The notes beneath the pieces were generated by a model that worked only from the letters and a program-made list of their open reading frames with translations, was not told where the DNA came from and made no database searches. This document shows, in pieces, positions 23,283 to 31,845 of a DNA stretch of 45,067 bases. Source of the DNA: Methylacidiphilaceae bacterium UBA1321 (lineage in GTDB: Bacteria > Verrucomicrobiota > Verrucomicrobiia > Methylacidiphilales > UBA1321); assembly GCA_002306945.1 (NCBI GenBank), contig DBTH01000079.1, forward strand, positions 476 through 45,542. Reading direction: 5' to 3'. How positions within the stretch are numbered: position 1 is the stretch's first letter; every line of letters starts with the position of its first letter. Position numbers and translations under genes: made by a program.

Positions 23283-25205
23283 TTACTTCAGGCTCCAGCG
23301 CCGGAACGCCTCAATGGCTTCGTACTCGGCAAGTCCAAGGCGATTGTAGCTCTCGGCCGTCGTTCGATTGATCGCCTCGGCCTGCTGCCAGCTTTCTCGA
23401 TGGCCAGAGGTGCGGATTGGATGCTGGCTGCGCTGGGACTGATGCTGATAAATGCCCTGTATCTTGTTCGCCAATTCATCGGGGCTCAACGGCACCGCCA
23501 TCTCGATCTCGTTGACGTCCCATTCGCTGCCGCTGCCGCGATAGAGCCAGACGCGGCATTCCCGCGTCCAGGCCTCACCCGCAAGCGATTCGAATGCCTG
23601 CCGGAATAAATCGAAACAAATGCCCTGCACCGAACTCGGCTCGGCGAGATTGCCGGTAATAAAGATCTGATCGGGGCGCACCTCCTTGAGCAAAGCGGCG
23701 ATCCGCTCCCGGTCGTTGGCCCGCGGTGAAAACTGCCGGTAGTGACCGTTCTCGTAAAACGGCAGATCGAGAAAACGGATGTTATCTCCGGGCAATCCGC
23801 AGATCCGGCAGGCCGAGCGCGATTCGCTTCGTCGCACCAGGCGCTTCAAGCGGCGCACGTCGGGCGTGTCGTTGTCGAAAGTTTTTTTCGCGGCCAATTG
23901 CTCCCGCACACTGCCCGCAAATTGCGCATCCGCACCGCCGCCGTCCGCGGCCAGTTCCCCGGCCATTTCCAGCATCAGCTCGACCGAACGCAGCACCTCC
24001 GAGTCCGGCACCGCCAGATTGCCCGATGCCACATAGGCCACCGTCACCCGGTGCCCTTGCTTGACCAACCGGCTCAATGTGCCACCCATGTAGAGAACGT
24101 CGTCCTGAGGCTCGGGGCTGAGCACCAACACCTGTTTGGGAAAAGGACGCGCCCGCTCGGGCCGGAAAGAATCGTCCGCGTCGGGCTTTCCACCCGGCCA
24201 GCCCGTAATCGTATGCTGGAGCTGATTAAAAATCCGGATATTCAAATCGTACGCAGGGCCCTGACTCGTCAGCAGGCCCGCCATGCCGTGCTCGCTGTAC
24301 TCCTCGTCGGTGAGTTTCAGGATCGGCTTCTTGACCGTCTCCGCCAGCCACAACACCGCCTTGTGCGTGACCGATTCACTCCATTTGACTTCACCGACCT
24401 TCCAGGGGCGTTTGATCCGGGTCAGCTCCGCAGCCGCCGCCCCGTCTATTACAAACTGCGCGTCAGCATGATCCTGTAAAAAGCTGGCTGGGACACTCTC
24501 CACCGGAACGCCCTCGACCGCGCGTGCCACGATCGACGCCTTCGCATCGCCCCACGCCAACAGCCGAACCCGCCGCGCTTCCAGAATCGTTCCCACACCC
24601 ATCGTCACCGCGTAGCGCGGCACATTGACCTCGCCCAGGAAATCGCGGGCCGCATCATGCCGGGTCAGGCTGTCCAACGTCACCAGCCGCGTGCGCGAAT
24701 CCTTCGACGAACCCGGCTCGTTGAAGCCGATATGCCCGGTTCGGCCGATGCCCAGGATTTGCAAATCGATCCCGCCCGACTCCCGGATTTGTTCCTCGTA
24801 TTCCTGGCAATGCCCATACGCGGCGGAACGCTCCACCATGCCGTCGGGAATGTGAATGTGGTCGGCCGGAATATCGATGTGCGCAAAGAATTGCTGCTGC
24901 ATGAAGCGGTGATAACTCTGCGCATGCTCGCGCGGCAGACCGAAATACTCGTCGAGATTGAATGTGTGGACGTTGGCGAAACTCAACCCCTCCTCGCGAT
25001 GCAGCCGGATCAATTCCCGGTAGAGCGGAACCGGAGTCGAACCGGTAGCCAGGCCCAACACCGCCGGTTTACCCTCCTGCACACGGGCACGGATCAAATC
25101 GGAAATCTCCCGCGCCAGATCGGTGCAGGCGTCAGCGGCCTTGGGATAGATGGAAGTGCGGATGCGCTCCAATTGTTCGGCTTCAGTGCGCTTGGGAATT
25201 TTCAT
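23283..25205 (-). CDS. nagB: Long glucosamine-6-phosphate deaminase: NagB domain fused to degenerate PIG-L domain
   Basis: The 640-residue protein joins a NagB domain (about 1-265) to a PIG-L/LmbE domain (about 355-600). NagB features are LGLATGSTPVPLY, FNLDEYFGLP (Asp85) and GRTGHIGFNEPGSS (His158, Glu163). The classical catalytic Asp position is Thr156, a change I recall from long two-domain homologues. The PIG-L half opens with VLSPEPQDDVLYMGGT, where the zinc motif of the family is normally HPDDE/D, and AEPSSVQGIC replaces the expected HxxH-containing segment. The NagB half should convert glucosamine-6-phosphate to fructose-6-phosphate and ammonia; the PIG-L half looks inactive. It begins 25 bases after the dehydrogenase gene and is probably co-transcribed. 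Confidence 0.85.
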   Translation of the reverse strand: MKIPKRTEAEQLERIRTSIYPKAADACTDLAREISDLIRARVQEGKPAVLGLATGSTPVPLYRELIRLHREEGLSFANVHTFNLDEYFGLPREHAQSYHRFMQQQFFAHIDIPADHIHIPDGMVERSAAYGHCQEYEEQIRESGGIDLQILGIGRTGHIGFNEPGSSKDSRTRLVTLDSLTRHDAARDFLGEVNVPRYAVTMGVGTILEARRVRLLAWGDAKASIVARAVEGVPVESVPASFLQDHADAQFVIDGAAAAELTRIKRPWKVGEVKWSESVTHKAVLWLAETVKKPILKLTDEEYSEHGMAGLLTSQGPAYDLNIRIFNQLQHTITGWPGGKPDADDSFRPERARPFPKQVLVLSPEPQDDVLYMGGTLSRLVKQGHRVTVAYVASGNLAVPDSEVLRSVELMLEMAGELAADGGGADAQFAGSVREQLAAKKTFDNDTPDVRRLKRLVRRSESRSACRICGLPGDNIRFLDLPFYENGHYRQFSPRANDRERIAALLKEVRPDQIFITGNLAEPSSVQGICFDLFRQAFESLAGEAWTRECRVWLYRGSGSEWDVNEIEMAVPLSPDELANKIQGIYQHQSQRSQHPIRTSGHRESWQQAEAINRTTAESYNRLGLAEYEAIEAFRRWSLK

Positions 25206-25230
25206 GGAAAATGAACCTCACTCTTTCAAT

Positions 25231-26394
25231 TCAACTTACTTCAATACCGAGTTCGCGCCAGACCGGGATCAAGTCAATGACACGGCCCTGCGCGAGCGCC
25301 TGATCGACCCCGAAAGCCGCCACGCACGAGCGTAACCCCTCCGCCACTCCCGCCAACGGCTTCGCACCGTTGCGCAGGGTCTGCGCCAATCCCGCCGCCA
25401 TGTGCTCGTCGCCCCCGGCATGACCTCCCTCGTCTTTCAATTTCAACCGCTCGATCTTCGTTTCGTGGCCGATCCGTTTCCACTCGATCAGTCCCTCAAT
25501 GGCATTGGCCCGGATGGTTCCTTCACTGCCGCAGAGATAAAAACGGCGCTCGGGAATCGCGGTATTGCAATTGGTATGAAAAGTCGCATGCACGCCATTG
25601 GCATATTCGAGAATCACCACCTGGTTATCCACAATATCGGCCCCTTGCGAAAAAGGATTAACCCGATGCGGGTCGGGCCACCCGCAATACGCAGCATTCC
25701 CCTTCCCATCCGCTCCCAGTCGTGCCATGTGATGCTCGTTTTTAGAAATGAAAAAGTTCCTCCCGCCAAAACTGGCAACACGCACCGGAAGACTGCCGCT
25801 CATCCAATTGGCCAGATCAATGTCGTGACAACACTTCTCCAGCAGATGCGAACCGGCCAGCTTCATCTGACGCCGCCAGTTGCCGAAAATATAGCCGCCG
25901 TGATTAAAGCCGAGAGTCTCGTTAAACTCGAACGAGATCAATTCCCCAATGGCTCCCGAGTCCAAAAGCTTGTGCACGTTTTGATAAATCTCCGCGTAGC
26001 GCAATACCAGCCCCAACGCAAAGACACGTCCGCTCTTGTCTGCCGCGTCCCGAATGGCAATGCAATCCTCCAGCGAGGTCGCCAGCGGTTTTTCGCAAAA
26101 GACATCCTTGCCCGCGCGCAGGGCCGCCACGGCCTGTTCGCTGTGCCTATAGTTGGGTGATCCGATGAACACCCAGCCAATCGAATCCAGGGCAACCAAC
26201 TCCTCGACGGACTGGCAGACGACCGGAGTCGTCCCGAACTCTTTTTTCATTGCCTCGATGGAGACCGGGTCGGGATCATAGAATGCCGCCACCTTGATCC
26301 GGTGATCCGCCGCGCATAAATTTTTCACCACATGCCGCAGTCTGCCACCAGTGCCAATCAATCCCAGGCTCACCGTATCGCCAATACCTGTCAT
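25231..26394 (-). CDS. Gfo/Idh/MocA-family oxidoreductase
   Basis: A 387-residue NAD(P)-dependent sugar oxidoreductase-like protein. The Rossmann start SLGLIGTGGRLRHVVKNL (residues 9-26) is followed by VFCEKPLATSLEDC (EKPLA at 101-105, with the catalytic Lys common to the family) and SFEFNETLGFNHGGY. HLLEKCCHDIDLANWM carries the conserved His/Asp region. A C-terminal alpha/beta domain completes it. No signal peptide is visible. The substrate is not known. It heads a two-gene operon with the NagB-like gene and is divergent from an AraC-type gene, whose product is likely to control it through the 137-base shared upstream region. Confidence 0.88.
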   Translation of the reverse strand: MTGIGDTVSLGLIGTGGRLRHVVKNLCAADHRIKVAAFYDPDPVSIEAMKKEFGTTPVVCQSVEELVALDSIGWVFIGSPNYRHSEQAVAALRAGKDVFCEKPLATSLEDCIAIRDAADKSGRVFALGLVLRYAEIYQNVHKLLDSGAIGELISFEFNETLGFNHGGYIFGNWRRQMKLAGSHLLEKCCHDIDLANWMSGSLPVRVASFGGRNFFISKNEHHMARLGADGKGNAAYCGWPDPHRVNPFSQGADIVDNQVVILEYANGVHATFHTNCNTAIPERRFYLCGSEGTIRANAIEGLIEWKRIGHETKIERLKLKDEGGHAGGDEHMAAGLAQTLRNGAKPLAGVAEGLRSCVAAFGVDQALAQGRVIDLIPVWRELGIEVS

Positions 26395-26460
26395 ATTTTA
26401 TTCCGTCTCGTCTTGTTTCATCCAAATTAGTCTTTGGTCTCAAAATCGAAACTGTATTCT

Positions 26461-26500
26461 TTTTGCATATTTAATCTTTAATTTTGCAAATCCGATTGCA
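26461..26500. promoter_or_regulatory. Direct repeats in the divergent oxidoreductase/AraC region, candidate AraC site
   Basis: TTTTGCA occurs at 26461-26467 and again at 26482-26488, 21 bases apart on the same strand, about two helical turns. A shorter TTGCA follows at 26496-26500. Direct repeats at this spacing are typical of AraC-family binding sites. The block lies in an AT-rich stretch between the two starts. Confidence 0.4.
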
Positions 26501-26531
26501 TCCTGACTGAAATAACCACCCCCCCAAGCCC

Positions 26532-27413
26532 GTGAAGCGACTCTCATTTGAAGCCGAACAAATACGCAGTCCGAAGAATTACTTCGACGGTGTACGCTGC
26601 GAGTGGCATTGCGAAACCGACAACATCCTTTTCTTCCTCCGCCGTTCCCGTTCGGAATTGCAGCACAAAACCTTCGCCAGCAAACCTCACAGCCGCTTCG
26701 TCCTGATTCTCAACCTTCAGACACCGGGAATTGTTTCGGTCGATAGAAACTACCTGTCCCTCTCGCCGGGACAGGCGCTTCTGATCCAGCCTTTTCAATT
26801 CCACCACTACCTCAATATCGCCGCCGAAAAACTGCACTGGCTTTTCATCACGTTCGAGACCGGAACACCCGAAGCGCTTGAGGAGTTCCGCTTTCAGGTT
26901 CTTTCCCTCGACGATGATGCCACCGCGCGAATTTCACGACTGATCCATCTTTATCGATCCCGCCAGAGCGCGTTGCGCAGTAATCTGGTCGGCGTCGAAT
27001 TGCAGGGACTGCTGATCGTCTTGCGCAACCGCCTGGTCCGGCAATTGGCCAGCCAACCGCTCTTCAAAAGCAACCGCCAGTCGGTTCGCTCCATGAAACT
27101 CCTCAAGGGCATTCACCTCTGTCTCTCTCAATCGGCCCGGCACGCGCACACGATTCCATATATCGCGCGACAACTGGCCCTGTCGGAAAGCCGGTTGCGT
27201 TTTATTTTCCGGCAGCAATTCGGGTTCAGCCTGGGCGCTTACATCCGCCACTATCAAACACACCAGGCGTTGTCGCTGATGCAGAATCCCGCGAAATCGC
27301 TCAAGGACATCGCCATGGCCGCCGGGTACACGGCGCTGTCAACCTTCAGCCGCGCATTCAAATTGCAAACGGGCGTTTCTCCGGCAAAGTTCCGCAAAAA
27401 ATATTTTGTCTGA
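26532..27413 (+). CDS. AraC-family transcriptional regulator
   Basis: The 293-residue product has an N-terminal cupin-like sensor region (about 50-130, with LILNLQTPGIVSVDRNYLSL and SPGQALLIQPFQFHHYL) and a C-terminal AraC DNA-binding region (about 185-292). The latter includes TIPYIARQLALSESRLRFIF and SLKDIAMAAGYTALSTFSRA. The start is a GTG at 26532; no better ATG is seen in frame nearby. It is divergent from the oxidoreductase/NagB operon and probably activates it. It converges with a glycosyltransferase gene 32 bases downstream. Confidence 0.9.
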   Translation: MKRLSFEAEQIRSPKNYFDGVRCEWHCETDNILFFLRRSRSELQHKTFASKPHSRFVLILNLQTPGIVSVDRNYLSLSPGQALLIQPFQFHHYLNIAAEKLHWLFITFETGTPEALEEFRFQVLSLDDDATARISRLIHLYRSRQSALRSNLVGVELQGLLIVLRNRLVRQLASQPLFKSNRQSVRSMKLLKGIHLCLSQSARHAHTIPYIARQLALSESRLRFIFRQQFGFSLGAYIRHYQTHQALSLMQNPAKSLKDIAMAAGYTALSTFSRAFKLQTGVSPAKFRKKYFV

Positions 27414-27445
27414 TACTGCCAATCGCCCTGCGCACGGGCGTAAAT

Positions 27446-28543
27446 TCAGAGTAGCGTTTGATAGAAAGCGTAGCTCTCTTCCATGCGCTTCTTGATGTCG
27501 AGGCGCGATTGGGCCAGTGCGTAGCCGTTGGCGGCGCAATGGTCGCGCAACGCCGGATCGGACGCGTAACGGACGATGGCGCGGGCCAGGTCCTTCGGCG
27601 AACCGGGGGCGACAAGGAGACCGCTGTGTTCGTGCTGGACGAGTTCCGGTATGCCGCCCAGGCGTGAAGCCACGACCGGCTTGCGCAGGGCGAAGGCTTC
27701 GGGAATGACACGGGACTGACCTTCCACGCCGGTCGATGCGAGTGCAATGACGTCGCATGCCGCCATTAACTGCGGGACGTCTTCGCGCCAACCGACAAAA
27801 ACGACGCGGTCAGTGACGCGCAGCGATGCGGCCAGTTCCTTGAGTTGCTGCGGATACGAGGTATCGCGCCCCGGGCCGCCGGCAAAGAGAAATCGAATGT
27901 ACGGATGAGAGTCCTTGATGAGAGCCAGTGCGCGCAGAAGAATGTCGAATCCTTTTTCCGCGCGCATCATGGAGACTTCGCCGACGACGAAGGTCTTTTC
28001 GTCAAAGCCGAATTCCTTGCGCGTTGCCGAACCGTCGGTGGAGAGGTTGAAGCGCTGCATGTCGACGCCTTCGCCGATGACGGTGATTTTTTTCGGCGAT
28101 ACGCCGTTGCGGACGACAAGTTGATCCTTGATGAAATGGGCCGTCGCCACAACCGCCGTCGTGCCGTGCCGGTAGAAGAAATTCTGCATCGAGGTGGGCC
28201 GAACCGGCGCGCTGATGTGCCGGTAGCGCACCACCGGAATGCCCGCCAGCCGAAACGGTGCGCAGAAGTAAAAGTCACGCGAGTTGTGACAGCAGATGAT
28301 GTCCGGTTTTTGCCGGAAAACGAGCCGCGCCATTTCGAGAAAAGCCGGGGTGTCGATTGTCGATTTGCCCGGTATCGGGAAATAGGGAGTCCCGCGGTTG
28401 CGGGCGTATTCAATCGATTTGCCGTCTTCGCTGACAATTGCCCAGGCCTGGTGTCCCGCCGCGTTCGATTCCTCTACTTCAATCAGCGAACGCAGTTCCT
28501 GCCCACCCCACAACTTCCCGCATTCCGTATGAAATATTCTCAT
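27446..28543 (-). CDS. Glycosyltransferase, GT4 family-like
   Basis: A 365-residue GT-B-fold glycosyltransferase. The N-terminal half has MRIFHTECGKLWGGQELRSL and DIICCHNSRDFYFCAP. The C-terminal half has EVSMMRAEKGFDILLRALAL, FAGGPGRDTSYPQQLKELA and the nucleotide-sugar-binding signature PEAFALRKPVVASRLGG, ELVQHEHSGLLVAPG. Such enzymes build surface glycans such as lipopolysaccharide, but donor and acceptor are unknown. The start codon ATG 28543 directly abuts a palindromic element, and the bases that would act as its ribosome binding site (GGAG, three bases before ATG on the minus strand) belong to the element. argA lies upstream on the same strand. Confidence 0.9.
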   Translation of the reverse strand: MRIFHTECGKLWGGQELRSLIEVEESNAAGHQAWAIVSEDGKSIEYARNRGTPYFPIPGKSTIDTPAFLEMARLVFRQKPDIICCHNSRDFYFCAPFRLAGIPVVRYRHISAPVRPTSMQNFFYRHGTTAVVATAHFIKDQLVVRNGVSPKKITVIGEGVDMQRFNLSTDGSATRKEFGFDEKTFVVGEVSMMRAEKGFDILLRALALIKDSHPYIRFLFAGGPGRDTSYPQQLKELAASLRVTDRVVFVGWREDVPQLMAACDVIALASTGVEGQSRVIPEAFALRKPVVASRLGGIPELVQHEHSGLLVAPGSPKDLARAIVRYASDPALRDHCAANGYALAQSRLDIKKRMEESYAFYQTLL

Positions 28544-28740
28544 TTCTCCACCCTTGTTGGAAGCTCCGCTCCCAAACCCTCGCCAAAGGGGGTGACCCCC
28601 TTTGGAAACCTCAGCTTTGCCGGGCTACAACCTGCCCGCTGCGGGCGGTTGTAGCCCGGCAAGTCGGGGTGTCCAGAGGGAATTATTCCCTCTGGCAGGA
28701 GGTTTGGAGAACGGAGTCCTCCAACAAGAGTGGAAGAGTG
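28544..28740. repeat. Palindromic element of about 195 bases with three nested hairpins
   Basis: The whole interval reads as an imperfect inverted repeat. The ends (28546-28580 and 28700-28738) match each other inversely, sharing CTTGTTGGA and CAAACC. Inside are three hairpins: CCAAAGGGGG / CCCCCTTTGG with a TGA loop (28583-28605); a long stem TTGCCGGGCTACAACC / GGTTGTAGCCCGGCAA (28617-28632 and 28647-28662) with an inner GCCCGC / GCGGGC; and CCAGAGGGAA / TTCCCTCTGG with a TTA loop (28673-28695). Changes in the two flanking hairpins keep pairing. It fills the gap between argA and the glycosyltransferase gene. The form suggests a non-autonomous mobile repeat (REP/BIME or MITE-like). Copy number cannot be seen here. 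Confidence 0.8.
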
Positions 28741-28745
28741 GAAGT

Positions 28746-30029
28746 TCAAGAGAGGGGTTTAAAGAGGACCTTGGATTTACGGCCGCTCTGCTCATATTTT
28801 TCGCGTCGATCGGGCGGGAGGAAATCGGGACCGGCTTCCCTGAACCCGCCCTTCTGCTGGAAGAAATTGAACGCTTGGGTGGACAACGCGTAGATTTCCT
28901 TGAACCCTTTTTCGCGCGCGACGTCCTCGGCGAAGAGCATGAGCTTGCCCCCAATGCCCTGATTTTCGTGCACGCTGTTGACGTAGAGGCAAGCCAGTTC
29001 GGCCTTCTGTTCGGCGGGATAAGGATGCACGGCGACGCAACCGACGATATGGCCGTCGATCTCGAAGACGTAGTAATCCCCGATCTGGGCGAGGATACTC
29101 TGGCGGGTGCGTTTGACCAATTCGTCGGCCTCGATGGACTGCTTGATCAGGCTGAGAATATTGCGCACGTCCTTTTTCATCGCGTGACGAACCTGTTGAT
29201 ATTCGTTGGCGTAAATCATCGTCCCGACGCCTTCGTTGGAGAAGACCTCGGCCAGGAGCGCTTCGTCAACGCGACCGTCCAGGATATGAACGCGACTGAC
29301 ACCGGCCTTGCAGGCGCGGACGCTGTATTCGATTTTCGAAACGAGTTCGCCGGGTAATTCGCCGCGGTTTTTCTTGAGAAAATCGTCAGCTTCGCTGACC
29401 GACATCTGGCTGACAAGTTCACCGTCGCGGGTGACGCCGGGCTGGGAGGTGACGTAAATGAGCTTGGTCGCCTTGAGGGCCTCGGCGACTTCCTGGGCAA
29501 CACCGTCGGAATTGACGCGATAGGTGCGCCCCTCGCCGTCGAAACCGAGCGGCGGGATGACCGGGGTAATGTCCTTTTCGAGAAGCTGGTTGAGGAAATC
29601 GGTATCGACCCGCTCGACGCGCCCGGTGCACAGATGGTCGACGCCGCCGATAATGCCGTAAGGGTGCGCAATGACGGCGTTGGTGTAGCAAGCGCGCAAA
29701 TCGCTGGAAGCGAGACCTTCGAGGATTTCGTGGGTGATGCGGTTGGCGGCGTACATGGAGACCTTGAGGGTCGCCTCGTCGGTGACTCCGGTGCCGTCGG
29801 CATTGGTGATAATGACGCCGTCCTTCTTGGCTTCTTCGCGGATCTGAAGGGAGGCGCCGTGAACCAGCACGATGCGGATGTTAAGCGAGAGCAGGACGGC
29901 GATATCGAGAAGGATATTGGTGAAATTCTCGTGCGCAACAATGCTGCCATCGAGGGCAAAAACGAATACCTTTTCGCGGAAATGCGGAATATAGGTCAAT
30001 ATCCCGCGCAAATCAGATGCTTTCATCAT
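28746..30029 (-). CDS. argA: Amino-acid N-acetyltransferase (N-acetylglutamate synthase, ArgA type)
   Basis: A 427-residue two-domain enzyme for the first step of arginine synthesis, acetylation of glutamate with acetyl-CoA. The N-terminal amino-acid-kinase-like domain (about 15-270) has NIRIVLVHGASLQIREEAKK, DLRACYTNAVIAHPYGIIGG and PVIPPLGFDGEGRTYRVNSD. The C-terminal GNAT domain (about 285-420) has ELACLYVNSVHENQGIGGKL and YALSTQAFNFFQQKGGF. The length and order match classical ArgA. Two ATGs at 30029 and 30026 are possible starts. Its stop lies directly beside the palindromic element. Confidence 0.95.
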   Translation of the reverse strand: MMKASDLRGILTYIPHFREKVFVFALDGSIVAHENFTNILLDIAVLLSLNIRIVLVHGASLQIREEAKKDGVIITNADGTGVTDEATLKVSMYAANRITHEILEGLASSDLRACYTNAVIAHPYGIIGGVDHLCTGRVERVDTDFLNQLLEKDITPVIPPLGFDGEGRTYRVNSDGVAQEVAEALKATKLIYVTSQPGVTRDGELVSQMSVSEADDFLKKNRGELPGELVSKIEYSVRACKAGVSRVHILDGRVDEALLAEVFSNEGVGTMIYANEYQQVRHAMKKDVRNILSLIKQSIEADELVKRTRQSILAQIGDYYVFEIDGHIVGCVAVHPYPAEQKAELACLYVNSVHENQGIGGKLMLFAEDVAREKGFKEIYALSTQAFNFFQQKGGFREAGPDFLPPDRREKYEQSGRKSKVLFKPLS

Positions 30030-30142
30030 TCGGTTTTATATGTGATAGGAGAACCTTTTTCGTTTTAGCGTGCCTGACGCCGACGTCCAGTGGAGATTTT
30101 GCCCCAAGCGAAAATTCACGTGTCCGTCAACGTCCTGAAAGT

Positions 30143-30178
30143 CAAAAAACGCCACCCGGTTTGTTGCCGGGTGGCGTT
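30143..30178 (-). terminator. Rho-independent terminator after the carbonic anhydrase-like gene
   Basis: On the minus strand, AACGCCACCCGG pairs with CCGGGTGGCGTT (30148-30178) in a perfect 12-base-pair stem with a 7-base loop, followed by a T run (30144-30147, extending the stem end). It lies 22 bases beyond the stop of the 30201-30746 gene, in the right orientation. Confidence 0.85.
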
Positions 30179-30200
30179 TGTGAATGATACAAACACCCGC

Positions 30201-30746
30201 CTACGCGCTGAAGACGCGCTTAGGCTGCATTTTCTTGTGAGTCTGGCCGACAGTGACATATTTCTGCGCCCATTTTTTCAGCCCTTCCTCTTTTTCGGGC
30301 GGGAGCGTCTTGACGACCTTTCCGGGAGCGCCAAGCACCATCGAATGGGGCGGGATAATCGTCTTCTGCGTGATGAGTGCGTTGGCGCCGATGATGGAGC
30401 CGTGGCCGATGACCGCGCCATCGAGAATCGTGGCGTTCATACCGATGAGGCAATTGTCTTCGATCGTGCAGGCGTGCACAACGGCGCTGTGGCCGATGGT
30501 GACATACTTGCCGATGATGCAACCATAGTCGTCGGCGAGGTGGATGACCGCCCCGTCCTGGACATTGGAACCTTCACCGATGATGATGTCGTTGATGTCT
30601 CCGCGCAAAACCGCTGCCGGCCAGATGCTGGTGTAAGCGGCGAGTTTGACGGCACCAAACACAACCGCTTCCGGGGCGATGTACGCCGTCGGATCGACGA
30701 CGGGAGTCTGCCCCAAATACTTGGAAAGTCTTTCTTCGAGAGTCAT
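30201..30746 (-). CDS. Gamma-class carbonic anhydrase-like hexapeptide-repeat protein
   Basis: The 181-residue product is a left-handed beta-helix (LbetaH) with hexapeptide repeats, e.g. VVDPTAYIAPEAVVFGAVKL, then IIGEGSNVQDGAVIH. The metal-binding histidines of the gamma carbonic anhydrase family are in place: His69 (AVIHLADD), His86 (VTIGHSAVVH) and His91. A C-terminal helix follows (LKKWAQKYVTVGQTHKK). It may hydrate CO2 or act as a YrdA/PaaY-like thioesterase; sequence alone does not decide. A strong terminator lies 22 bases beyond the stop. Confidence 0.88.
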   Translation of the reverse strand: MTLEERLSKYLGQTPVVDPTAYIAPEAVVFGAVKLAAYTSIWPAAVLRGDINDIIIGEGSNVQDGAVIHLADDYGCIIGKYVTIGHSAVVHACTIEDNCLIGMNATILDGAVIGHGSIIGANALITQKTIIPPHSMVLGAPGKVVKTLPPEKEEGLKKWAQKYVTVGQTHKKMQPKRVFSA

Positions 30747-31058
30747 GGTTTTATAATCTTACGATCTTCTTTTTCCTCTGGCAATCACACGCTCAAATCT
30801 GGTTCTATCGCAAAAACTGTGCAGTAACCAAGGCATGCGGGGAATTCTACACCAAGTCAAAAGTCAAAACTTTTGCCTTCCAATGTCTTTAAAAGGATCA
30901 AGTTGCTACGGGGAAGAGCTATTCAAATTCCACCCGACCGCCTTATGGAAGGTCACGATTGTCCCTCACAGTTTTGTTTGATGCCGGAAAAAAATTTAGA
31001 TCAGCTAGAAGGAGAAAAAACGCTTCGAAGCGCCTGAAGGGTTATTTGAAAACACGCC
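30747..31058. other. Intergenic stretch between the carbonic anhydrase-like gene and the exported 31059 gene
   Basis: About 310 bases with no convincing gene. Apart from the small hairpin described separately (31015-31032), I see no repeat or clear promoter. It probably holds the upstream region of the carbonic anhydrase-like gene. Confidence 0.5.
31015..31032 (-). terminator. Short hairpin with T run, possible terminator
   Basis: CGCTTCGAAGCG (31021-31032) is self-complementary. On the minus strand it is followed by six Ts (31020-31015). It lies 26 bases past the stop of the exported protein gene (31059-31760). The short stem makes it a weak terminator. Confidence 0.5.
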
Positions 31059-31760
31059 CTACTTCTTTGTGGTGACGGGGGAAGTGGGCACGGTCACTCC
31101 ATTGGTTAAATGCCCGGCCTGCAAATGCTCCTCCACACCCGTCACGCTGCCAGCGGAAAATTCCACATACAATTCGCCAATCGGCTTTTTCACGTAAACC
31201 GTCTGAAAGACCGTGCGGCCAAAGGCATCAATGACCTGCGACGTCTGCGGGATCAATTCGTAGGTAATGTACACCCACGTATCGATGCGACCCTGGGTGT
31301 CCTGCCGGAAGGAAGCTTTCGCGGGCTTGCCGAGCGATTTTTTGACATCTTCCAAAGTCATGCCGAGAATGACGCGCTTTTCGGCAATCGCCTTCCCTAT
31401 CGCATTACGCTGGGTCTGAGCCTGGCGGGCCGATTGCATCACCTTTGGATCGATCGGGGGCAAATCGCCCGGAAGCATCCAGCCTTCCAGATTGGTTCCG
31501 CGATAAGGCACACCGACGAGGTAATTCCCGTCGTTGCCGATACCGATGATCTGCACCGTCGTCCCGGCGGGAAGCGAGGCAGCCACCGATTGAAAATCCT
31601 TGCCCATGTAAACATTGGCCGCCCTCTCCAACGTGAGGGCGATCTTGTCGGAAATATATTGATCGAAATAGAAAACGTCCTTGTCCCGCAATTCGAGCGG
31701 CGTGGCCGTCAATTGAGAAATGGCCAGACTCCAAACCAGGAAGAGCAAAGAGAGTCTCAT
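31059..31760 (-). CDS. Exported protein with SH3-like and BamE-like regions
   Basis: The product is about 233 residues from ATG 31760, or 245 from ATG 31796. The shorter start gives a standard signal peptide, MRLSLLFLVWSLAISQLTAT. The mature part has a beta-barrel-like region, VAASLPAGTTVQIIGIGNDG to LEGWMLPGDLPP, resembling bacterial SH3 domains. Then comes RVILGMTLEDVKKSLGKPAKA, as in SmpA/OmlA (BamE)-like folds, continuing to WVYITYEL. This suggests envelope localisation and protein binding. It is the last gene of a same-strand run that includes the flagellar genes, with 85 bases to the glycosyltransferase. A flagellar role is not demonstrated. Confidence 0.65.
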   Translation of the reverse strand: MRLSLLFLVWSLAISQLTATPLELRDKDVFYFDQYISDKIALTLERAANVYMGKDFQSVAASLPAGTTVQIIGIGNDGNYLVGVPYRGTNLEGWMLPGDLPPIDPKVMQSARQAQTQRNAIGKAIAEKRVILGMTLEDVKKSLGKPAKASFRQDTQGRIDTWVYITYELIPQTSQVIDAFGRTVFQTVYVKKPIGELYVEFSAGSVTGVEEHLQAGHLTNGVTVPTSPVTTKK

Positions 31761-31845
31761 CGGCAAAGGCGGTTTTACTTTTCCATCATACGCCATCAGC
31801 GGGAAAAGTCCACACTGCTGCTACCGCACTCTCGAACAGGCAACC

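Noticed and set aside
28544..28740. CRISPR array or riboswitch in the argA-glycosyltransferase gap
   Set aside because: No direct repeats with spacers are present; the pattern is inverted repeats, and it matches no riboswitch fold that I know.
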